64,000 nt of DNA, taken from positions 19,803,157 to 19,867,156 of the forward strand of contig NC_080718.1 of the NCBI RefSeq assembly GCF_019097595.1, read 5' to 3'. Position numbers and translations under genes: made by a program. Positions 1 through 52,769 of the stretch are shown here, one piece after another. The stretch comes from Hemibagrus wyckioides (lineage: Eukaryota; Chordata; Actinopteri; Siluriformes; Bagridae). A model generated the notes under the pieces. The model saw only the letters and a program-made list of their open reading frames with translations, had not been told where the DNA came from and did not search any database. Position 1 is the stretch's first letter. Each line of letters starts with the position of its first letter.

Positions 1-2059
1 ACAGGTACATGGGCAGGTAAGGGAGGATTGCTCATAGAGAAGGACGGAGGATAAAGAGAGAGAGAGAGTGAGAGAGAGAGAGATGCACCGTCTACTGACA
101 TTCACACAGAGCGCCCTTGTGCCATCCTCCAGGGCCAATTGTGCCTCAGGACAAAGCCGTGATTCAGCACATCCTCCCCTAAGGGACAACTGGAAACTGA
201 AGACGTTGCCCTAACCCCAACCCCTCCCCACCTTCTTTCTTGCCCTCTCCCTGTCTCTCTTTCCTTACTGCTATCTCTTTGTGCTGCCGGCTAGATCCAC
301 GCCAGTGCCCGATATCAAAGCAAGGCCATACACAATGCCTGTTTAGAGCTGGAATTCAGAGCCTTTTGGCCTATCAACAGGAATTTCATATGGCAGAGGT
401 CTGTCATATCCTGATCTCTACACCACCTCCAGCAGGACAAGAAGACACCGGCGGGAGGGGGGGGGTAATCTGAACAAAGACATGTTTAACTCAGCTTCTC
501 AACCTGACCGGTGGAAAAAAAAATATCCTGTCTGTGGCTCATCTTTCGAAGTCTTAGAAACATGTTGCTGTTAGATTGCACTGTTAGCCTGGAAGATCCA
601 TTTCATATGGGTATGAGTGAGTGTTGATCACTTTCTCTCACTGGAGAGTAACCATAATGAGGATGCTTCCATCCACCTGACTCCTGCAGCCTCTTCACAA
701 GCATTACCAACATGCTGTGTTTTTAAAATGAATACAGCACTTGCATTTTCTGTCTGTCTGTCTGTCTGTCTCACTTACTTTCACTCTCTATTTTTTCTGT
801 CTGTCTCAATCCAGCACCTCTCAGTTTAGCAGTCTATTTCTGCATTAATCACCATGACACAGGCAAGGCAACTCAATTTTCTGCTCCTATAGCTAAGGTG
901 CATGGCGCACTGAAACGGCAGCAAGAGGCATGAAACAGCCAAGCGGGGGCTAATCTTTAGTTACTAGTGTAATTGAAATGCTATCCACACTGTAGGGTGC
1001 ATTAAAGGCAGATAACGGCAGTTCCTGTGGTCAATTTAAGTAGCTTGACTTCCCCAGGAAAAAAATTGGCTGCCAGATAAGGCAGACAAACCCGGCTAAT
1101 TCTCCAGGCATGTCGCTCATTGTGATCCAGGAAAAATGATGTTAAAAAAATGAATCACAGAACCAAAAAAAGGGGGGGGGAATCAATTGACCCTCGGGTG
1201 GCTTGTGAGCCTGCAAGGCAGATAAACCTAAAAGCTTGGTTAATGTCAGCCTGCCTGTATAGAACAGATAGAGCACTCTGTAAATGAACTAGCTTTGATA
1301 AATATATTAAGAAAGGCTGCAAATAAAAGGCAGGGACTTCTCATTTGTAAATAGAAAACCCTGTACATGGAATTAGAATGATAAAATACGGTTCCATGTA
1401 ATTAAGTTTGTGTAAAAACCCAAAATCCGTTCAAATACCTTCCCCAGAATTGTGAAAAGAAGCTGTCAGTTCGATTAATCTGAACATCACCGACAGAATG
1501 TACTGAACAAAATGAAGCTGCAGATAAAACCGGGCATAGCATTTTGATAAGTAATTCCTGTATCATTTCTTTGCTTCTGTGATCATTTTATTTAATCCAC
1601 CACCCCCAGTTATGTGGTAAGCCATGTACAAAGGCAGTGCTGGCCAGGCCACCAGAGCCTTAATCCACCATATAGCATGTGTAAAATAGGAAAAGGTTTT
1701 TTTAGGGAGGGGTGGGCGACGTTGTTCGGCACTGCAAGTGATAGAGGAAGCAGGATCACGGTTGGGAGCACGGGCGGAGGCGTAAGATCTTCCTTTTTTG
1801 CTTAAACGTATCAAAGTGAATAAATATATATCAAACAGAGTGTTAAAGACTACTGATAGCTCGGTCGCTTACTAGCCATGGAGGATCAGGAGGTTGAGAA
1901 GGATGTGGAAACGGGGAAGGACTGTAAATAAAAATGCTTTGCACAGTTTATGAGCATTAGTCTGGCCTTGGCTGGAAGGGAGAGGCATGTGAAGCCTTTC
2001 AAAAATGAAAGGCCGAGCTATGCTGGTGACAGAGATAGCAACATCAAGACTTGACTTAC
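1..2059 (-). other. meis2: meis2 intron 9, partial
   Basis: The donor GTAAGT follows exon 9. No match to the expected next exon (FINARRR) was found on the minus strand to the left edge. It holds a (GA)n run at 55-83, a (TCTG)n run at 750-771 and an AT-rich, possibly conserved block at about 960-1140. Confidence 0.8.
960..1140. promoter_or_regulatory. enhancer-like non-coding block in intron 9
   Basis: This is non-repetitive sequence with a TGTAATTGA homeodomain site, GGCAGATAA twice (GATA-type), CCAGATAAGG and GCTAATTCTCC. It has no low complexity and no coding potential. The call rests on site density only. Confidence 0.25.
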
Positions 2060-46700
<44,641 letters not shown>

Positions 46701-47262
46701 CAGGCTGCGCTCCAATAAACTCCGGGACGTGTCGTATATTTAATATCCCAGTCCTGTAAGAACGTGATTTAGTGGTAAGATTCCCTTTTTAACCAACTTC
46801 GTGAATTCGCCTATTCTCCAATACAGTTCAGACCGAGCACAGGCATCGGGAAGAGTTTGGCAATTTTTCTTGTTTTTCTCCTTGCCCCCAAAAAGTAGAA
46901 AAAATGTCAAGAAGCAAACTGAAGGTTACAATCGGCCCATCAACAACCTGCATGTAACTAAACTGTCGTGTCTCATGGCTTTTTGCCACTCCGGCTGTCA
47001 ATCAAAGCCAGAGGTTGTCAAGGTAATGAATGAATGATGGTCGGTGATGATGTTCAAGAGAGGACGAAATCTTTTTAGTCCGTTTTCATCCAGCAACTCC
47101 GCGGCTCCTCCACGCCTCCGCTTCGTTTTCTTGTTTTATGAGTGCTGTGAAAAAGGAAGACGGAAAACAGCGACAAAATTAAAAGATTGCCATTGCAGAT
47201 CTCTCCTTTCCTCGGCAGGTATTCGTCTATGGCGCGGTCTGAGATGAGTGAGTGTCAGCGAG
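46701..47262 (-). other. meis2: meis2 probable 5'UTR with upstream ORFs
   Basis: This is the interval between the MAQR start codon and the inferred start site below the TATA-like box. It carries six upstream ATGs on the minus strand, with A at 47193, 47089, 46976, 46953, 46940 and 46846. Each is closed by a stop before the main ATG. The longest uORF is about 41 codons (46828-46953). A perfect PBX-MEIS composite site lies inside at 46995-47004. The 5' end is inferred; an intron within the UTR cannot be excluded. Confidence 0.5.
46995..47004 (-). promoter_or_regulatory. perfect PBX-MEIS composite site
   Basis: The minus strand reads TGATTGACAG, the established PBX-PREP/MEIS heterodimer site (TGAT half for PBX, TGACAG half for MEIS). 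It overlaps CTTTGAT, a TCF/LEF-type site, on the same strand. It lies about 300 bp upstream of the meis2 ATG, within the probable 5'UTR. Function is inferred. Confidence 0.6.
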
Positions 47263-47420
47263 TGTTGGCAGGTTGGCTGCTGGCGCGCTTATAGAACAGA
47301 GTGAGTTCACAGCGCTGAGCGGCGCACAGTGGAATGACGGAACCCGGAAGTAGCGCGGCCACAGCCAGTCCCGCGGCGCACACAGAGAACAGACCAAACC
47401 CTGCGATACGCAGCGCGCGC
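47262..47420 (-). promoter_or_regulatory. candidate meis2 core promoter (CpG-rich, TATA-like box, ETS site)
   Basis: CpG density rises sharply here relative to the AT-rich surroundings (runs such as GCGCGC near 47410 and CCGCGGCGC near 47370). On the minus strand CTATAAG occurs at 47288-47294, which would place a start site near 47262. A CCGGAAGT ETS/GABP-type site is at 47344-47351 on the plus strand. Distance and orientation fit the MAQR exon. The exact start site is inferred. Confidence 0.5.
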
Positions 47421-48039
47421 ACGAGAGGACGGCTTCAACTCCGCACGGGGGGAGCCAAACAACAACAGCACACACACAGTCACAGAGGACTGAAGTATCT
47501 GGGAAGAAAAGAAAGAGGAAAAAAAGCACTCAAACTCGTTTTGCGCGTTAATCTGCATTGCATTTTAACCGATGTCCACACTTCTTTGGCATCTGGTTAG
47601 ACTACAGAATAGATATGTCAAATTAGAAGATTAGCATTATAGGCCAAATTCACTTACTGCCTAAGTACTTTGAAGACAAAATATTGTTTTAGTTTAACGC
47701 ATTAATAGAAAAAAAAATAAATACCCCGTGCATTTCGACTACGCAGTTTATCTACGCTGTTAAACTGCCCAGTAATTCTCAAAGCATTTAAAAAGAAAAT
47801 AATGTGCAACATAACTTACAAATCCACCGCAAACACTGCCCACTTTGCCGAGTCTATCCGCCAGGTTTCTTCCAAAATAACTTCTGTTTCCGAGTCAATG
47901 TAAATGACTTTGTTGTAATGTCTAATATCCAGTTACTCTTCTAAGTATGAGGTATTTGTTTGTTAGGACATGCTGAGCACCCCTTTTTGAGTAAAATGAA
48001 CTTTCCCAAGCAGGAAAAAAATGTTTTTATAGGGAAAGT
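47421..48039. other. upstream flank, no gene recognised
   Basis: CpG content falls away by about 47560. After that the sequence is AT-rich and unique, without repeats or recognised motifs. Confidence 0.6.
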
Positions 48040-48410
48040 GTTTAAATGTGTCTTTCGTCCAATCACATCTCAAGATAGAAATCTGTGCCTTACCTCGGAG
48101 TAGTCAATTATCAAAGCGCCCCAAAGATCATCAATCACGAGGCAAGCTTGAAAGTTTAGAGGAGGAGCAATGACTGGGCCATCGATTGCAATACTGCTGG
48201 CCCTTTTCCCTAATGCCAAGCGCTTTTTTGAGCTCAAAACCCAAAGAGGTCATCCATCCCTTTTTAATATTTAGCCACATCAGTGACAATAGCCTACACA
48301 CCGCCGCGCGCGTGACATCATCGCCTTATTGATAGGGGCTTTTGCATCTAAGCGGCTACATTTAAAGCTCCGTGACCTGTTTTGTTTCTGAATTAACAAT
48401 TTCACCGCTT
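48040..48410. promoter_or_regulatory. upstream regulatory block with HOX-PBX site and splice-donor-like motif
   Basis: This high-complexity block lies about 0.8-1.1 kb upstream of the inferred start. The minus strand has TGATTGATGA (48128-48137, HOX-PBX composite), CTTTGATAATTGAC (TCF plus homeodomain) and TGATTGG (CCAAT). TGACATCA (CRE-like) is on the plus strand near 48314. CCGAG|GTAAGG on the minus strand (exon side ends 48094) is a strong donor, so an alternative upstream 5'UTR exon is possible. Confidence 0.4.
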
Positions 48411-49990
48411 ATAGAGAGACCCGCTCATCTAGTGGTGTAGGATGAATTCAGTTAACAACCGTCAATAAAATACCATAAAGACGCGGCAGTTGTGTGTTTT
48501 CTGTGGGACTGCCAGTGAGCTAAGTTTTCACAATGTTGTCGACACAACAAAAATGTTTTGTGAGAGAAAGGTGAGAGAAGCGCAAGGAGAAAAGTGGAAG
48601 CCGGTCGGCTGTGCGGATTTCATGCGATAGAAGGGGGGAAACTCCAGCGGCCAGCTCTCTCCCTCCACACCGCGATCAGAGCACTGCAACGCACACAGCG
48701 GGCAGCATGCCGACTCCCACTCTCTCCTCACTCTCTCACACAACACGCCTGTCGGGCTTTTTCCCGGAGAAAAAATTGGTGAGTGCATATCCCTTCTCTT
48801 CGCTTATGTTAGCGTGCGGCAGGAGGAAAACGTGCGATTAAAGTGGGAAAATGCGATCGGCGCGTGAAATGCCACGTGAGGTGAGCCCGCTCACAGCGCT
48901 GTTTGTTTACTAAACAATTTAAATCCTACTTAAATGGGATGTGAGCGTGCAGAAAATTTTGGGGATGCTTGCTGATCTGAGTCCATCGCGTAATAGACGG
49001 AAATGTGACTTGGATTATTTTCAAGCGTTTACAGACCGCACAGGTTATTTTCTCTAAATAGGCACAAATTAGAAAATATAGGGGTAATTCTATTAGCCTA
49101 TTAACAATTTCTTTTTAACTTCTCCAATTTGTACAATTATGCAATTTTAACTTTGTAGGGGGAAAAAAACAACCGAGTCAAATTGACGGTAATACACCCA
49201 AACAGCATGAATTAAAAAAAATAAAAAATAAAATCAAGGATAAAAGTAATGAGTTTACCTGATAAGCTTAGACAAATAGAGCCTCTTAAATGCAATAATT
49301 ACTATACTGCAATGCAAGTTTTTTTTATTGTTATTATTATTTTGTTTTTTAAGGAGATTACCACTAAATTGTTATTCAGGCTGTTTTGGGATACAGTAGA
49401 GTAAACTACTTAAGAGCTAAAACAAACATGCGCAGTTTGACGGGAAAACATGCAGATTGTACGCCTGAAGAAGCGGACATTAACGGGCGGTAAATGTTCA
49501 TCTCGTGGTGTCAAATTGAGGTCAGTTTAGGGTTAAAGCTATCGGTGTCCGTGTGGGACATGGCCAGCTGCGTTTGGATTCATTAGGGGGCATGGGATCC
49601 ATTTCAAGCAAAACATTGAGACAATCACGAGCCTACGGAACCGCTCATATCCTGCATGTGTTCCCTATTCTAACAAACAACTGTACTTCTCAATAAGCCT
49701 CAAAGTCCCAACTTCACTCTCACTTATTTCGATTTTTCAACTTTTCCCGTAACATCAATTATATGATTTAAACTTTTGCGCTAAACAGAGGCCAAGTGTT
49801 GTGTTGGATTGTATTGGGGTGAGTTACATTTTTTAATAAAGTTTACAGTCGGAATATTATAGATGTTATATCATGTAATGATTTTTAACAAGTTCAAATA
49901 TAATAACATTTTATTTGATAATTTGTAGTGTTTTACTATGTGTACGGTACAAAAAGAGTAACTGAGATTATCCTTGACCCCCCACCCTCC
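48411..49990. other. upstream non-coding DNA with CpG-containing stretch
   Basis: 48590-48900 is relatively CpG-rich with a plus-strand donor-like TTG|GTGAGTGC after 48778. It could be the first exon of a divergent transcript, but no acceptor partner can be assigned. From 48950 to 49990 the DNA is AT-rich and shows no supported feature. Confidence 0.4.
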
Positions 49991-49992
49991 CC

Positions 49993-49995
49993 AAA

Positions 49996-50046
<51 letters not shown>

Positions 50047-50079
50047 GTAAAAAAATAAATAAATAAATAAATAAACTAA
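49993..50079. repeat. (AAAT)n microsatellite
   Basis: About 20 AAAT units, slightly interrupted, upstream of the promoter. Confidence 0.95.
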
Positions 50080-50102
50080 ATAATACATAAATGAAATACA
50101 AA

Positions 50103-50159
<57 letters not shown>

Positions 50160-50167
50160 TACACACA
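50103..50167. repeat. (CT)n-(CA)n compound microsatellite
   Basis: About 19 CT units pass directly into about 13 CA units. Confidence 0.95.
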
Positions 50168-50168
50168 G

Positions 50169-50191
50169 TGATGTCATCACTAGTGATGTCA
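50169..50191. promoter_or_regulatory. paired TGATGTCA sites around a perfect palindrome
   Basis: TGATGTCA occurs at 50169-50176 and 50184-50191. Between and overlapping them is the 14-bp perfect palindrome CATCACTAGTGATG (50175-50188). This resembles ATF/CREB-family sites. It lies just after a (CA)n repeat. Confidence 0.4.
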
Positions 50192-50199
50192 AAACATAT

Positions 50200-51145
50200 T
50201 TATAAATGATCAGCAAAGTCCATCATTTTATTAAGAATCTTTTCATTTAGTGTTTATATCATGCAATAATCTAAATTACCTCATCAAGTTGAACTTTCTC
50301 TGACCTCAAGTGAAATGTGCCTCGTTTCTCTGCAAGTAGACTGTGCAACTCAAATACTTGTAAAAGTTTCGCGGCTAACTGTAAATTCTTCAGCCTGAAT
50401 GGTGTATTTTCCTTTCGCTCGTAGTGCATGGATTGGTAAAGTGTGTGTGTGCGTGTGTGTGTGGTAGGGTGGGGGCGCAAACTGTAACCTAGGCATTCCC
50501 ATGGAAATGTTAAAGATCTTTTTGTGTCTTTTGCCTGGCCTGCTGTGTAAAATATGCAACTCGTTAGCGCCATCTGGCGGGTCGCAGCGGCCTCCATTTA
50601 CCCAACTGTTTTATTTGCAGACGTTTAAAATAGGAGTTTAATCAAATTCATTATAATCCAGCTCGATAAAATAATTCGACGATAAAATAAAAAAATTAAA
50701 TAAAACAATACAATTAATAAGAAATTAACGAAAATGAAAGCAAAATAAAATAAATCATTTTTTTTTAATTTTCCAAGGGATATTCCAATAAAATATCTAT
50801 AAATGATTATGATGAAGAATTCCTAAAATGATTATGTGTAAGGCAAAAAAAATGCGTTTTTCGTTTGTTATTTCGTGAAATACAAATGTAAAATAACTGT
50901 TGCGAGGCAAAGATTTCAGTTTGCTTTGCAATGGGTTTAGTTATTTTGCAAGGAAACGAAGTGAATAATTACACTTCTGCAAGAAACCGTCAGTTTCTCT
51001 TTTGCAGAAATACTAAGTATTACATAGTACGATCCTAGTATTTTGAACAGAATTTTAGGGTTCAGTTATGAAGAGTATTAATTTTATTGGAGTGCGTTAC
51101 AAATAAATCAGTGTTTTACACTGAAATGCGCACAACATGACAAAA

Positions 51146-51147
<2 letters not shown>
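50200..51147. other. AT-rich upstream DNA, no gene recognised
   Basis: Mostly unique AT-rich sequence with a short (GT)n near 50441-50462. The open frames are short and look like nothing known. Confidence 0.6.
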
Positions 51148-51200
<53 letters not shown>

Positions 51201-51221
51201 GCTGTTGTTGTTGTTGTTGTT
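51148..51221. repeat. (ATT)n-(GTT)n compound microsatellite
   Basis: About 17 ATT units pass into GCT and six GTT units. Confidence 0.95.
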
Positions 51222-51689
51222 AAAGCAATACTGTAATGTTAATATTTATGTATAGATATGTTAGTATTATTAAGTACTTTTTTTGCCGTGTTTCATTTCA
51301 AAGTAAAAATCTTCTTCACGTTTGTAAACATTGAGTTTAAAAAATGAGTTAAATTCTCGCTTCAAGAAGCAAAAATTGATTTAAATTAGGCTACGCTTAG
51401 TGAATTTCTATAAAGCGCTTTAAACCGTTTAATGGATTAAATTTATTTGGTCCTTAGGGTTAAGAGAAAAAAAAGGCATGCAAACGAACTTCAGTGAAAT
51501 TGACGACAATCTCCCTCATCTTTTGCCTTGAAAATTTTATGATTATTTTGTGATTTTTACGTAATTAGTGATTTTGATTTAACTAGCGCGTGTCGGTCAA
51601 TTATGTGCCATGTAATACGTTGTTGTTGTTTTTTTGTTATAGCTGAATCATCTGTAAATAAATGTTAGCTGATTTGTGGAAACAAGTGG

Positions 51690-52030
51690 CTATAAAAATC
51701 CTTATTGGGCTGGATGGACCATAATCAGGCATTTTCTCTGAGCGCATTCACTCTTTACTGCGTGTAATTGGCCGGAGTGTGTGAGCGGGGTCGAGATAGA
51801 GAGCACATCACAGCGGTGACCCTTTCTGTCGCACAGCATTTACTGAGCTACCGGTGTTTAAAGCAGTAATATCAGTCTGCTTTTATTACACAGCACCTTG
51901 CTCCTTATCTAGCCCACATTTGAGCTGAGCAGCGCATCGGTGACCTTAATGCGGATTTTTTGCGTCAGAAACCCGGCGTGGTAAAGTGTTCCTCCCCCGC
52001 TGATCAGAGCAAAACACTGATCCCGTGTGG
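51690..52030. promoter_or_regulatory. enhancer-like block 4.5 kb upstream of the promoter
   Basis: High-complexity, GC-balanced sequence in an AT-rich setting, with GGACCATAATCAGGC, GTGTAATTGGCCGG, GGTGACCTTAATGCGG and GTGACCCTTTC. The contrast with the flanking repeats suggests constraint. Not tested by alignment. Confidence 0.4.
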
Positions 52031-52262
52031 ATTTAAAGCCTTTTCATCAGCGGCTCAGTGCGCTCTGTTAACTGCGCTCTCCTCTTACACTCGAAATGGA
52101 CACTATTGAAATGAGATTTTTCTTTTCGAAACATGAGCCGTAATAACCATCATTTTCAGTGCGTGCACGTGAGATCGGCACGGGCACGGCTATGCAGTGT
52201 TATCTCCTATGTGTGTGTTGTGTGTGTCCAGTGTGTGCGATCTTTAGTTAAAGTAGAGCATA

Positions 52263-52303
52263 TAGTGTGTATAGACATAGTGTGTATAGACATAGTGTGT
52301 ATA
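52263..52303. repeat. 15-bp tandem repeat, 2.7 copies
   Basis: The unit TAGTGTGTATAGACA is repeated exactly twice, then a third copy starts (TAGTGTGTATA) and diverges. Confidence 0.9.
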
Positions 52304-52468
52304 CGTGAAGCATGGGTTATAGGTGATGTGTCCGTTACTTATTCCAAAATGTACTCTAGGATAGTTTGTACACACTGTAAATTCACCACTACAATGCCTG
52401 GAGTGCATATAAAATGTACTGAGCTGTGTCAATATCTCTACATTCCTGACTGAAATAAACATGTAGAA

Positions 52469-52598
52469 ATTTTTAGGTATAAAAATAAAAGTTTCAAAAA
52501 TATGTCTTGTACGTTTATAACTGAATATATATATATATATAATACAGTTATAAACGTACAAGACATATTTTTTAAACTTTTATTTTTTTACCTAAAAA

Positions 52599-52599
<1 letters not shown>
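52469..52599. repeat. foldback element with 54-bp arms
   Basis: The arms 52470-52523 and 52545-52598 are reverse complements with 52 of 54 positions paired, separated by about 21 bp of mostly AT sequence. The inner arm ends are CGTTTATAACTG and CAGTTATAAACG. It runs directly into an (AT)n tract. It could be a MITE-type insertion or a palindrome formed by template switching. No transposase is present. Confidence 0.85.

Positions 52600-52669
<70 letters not shown>
52600..52669. repeat. (AT)n microsatellite
   Basis: About 70 bp of nearly pure AT dinucleotide directly next to the right arm of the foldback element. Confidence 0.95.
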
Positions 52670-52672
<3 letters not shown>

Positions 52673-52708
52673 CTTATAAAAATGTTTGGTGTTTGGAATT
52701 CGGAATTT

Positions 52709-52710
52709 GA

Positions 52711-52754
<44 letters not shown>

Positions 52755-52760
52755 AGAAAA
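52709..52760. repeat. (GAAA)n microsatellite
   Basis: About 12 copies of a GAAA unit, 40 bp after the (AT)n tract. Confidence 0.95.
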
Positions 52761-52769
52761 AAAAATGAC

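Noticed and set aside
1..2059. Search for the meis2 exon that completes the homeodomain (FINARRR)
   Set aside because: No minus-strand match with an acceptor was seen, so this exon is taken to lie left of the window.
48094..48249. 52-codon stop-free minus-strand frame ending at a donor
   Set aside because: As a coding exon it was rejected: no ATG, no known MEIS2 N-terminal match, and length is common by chance. It is kept only as a possible non-coding exon or enhancer.
52133..52453. Repeating Ile-Val-Cys-Ile-Asp peptide in a plus-strand frame
   Set aside because: It is the translation of the 15-bp DNA tandem repeat, not a protein repeat.
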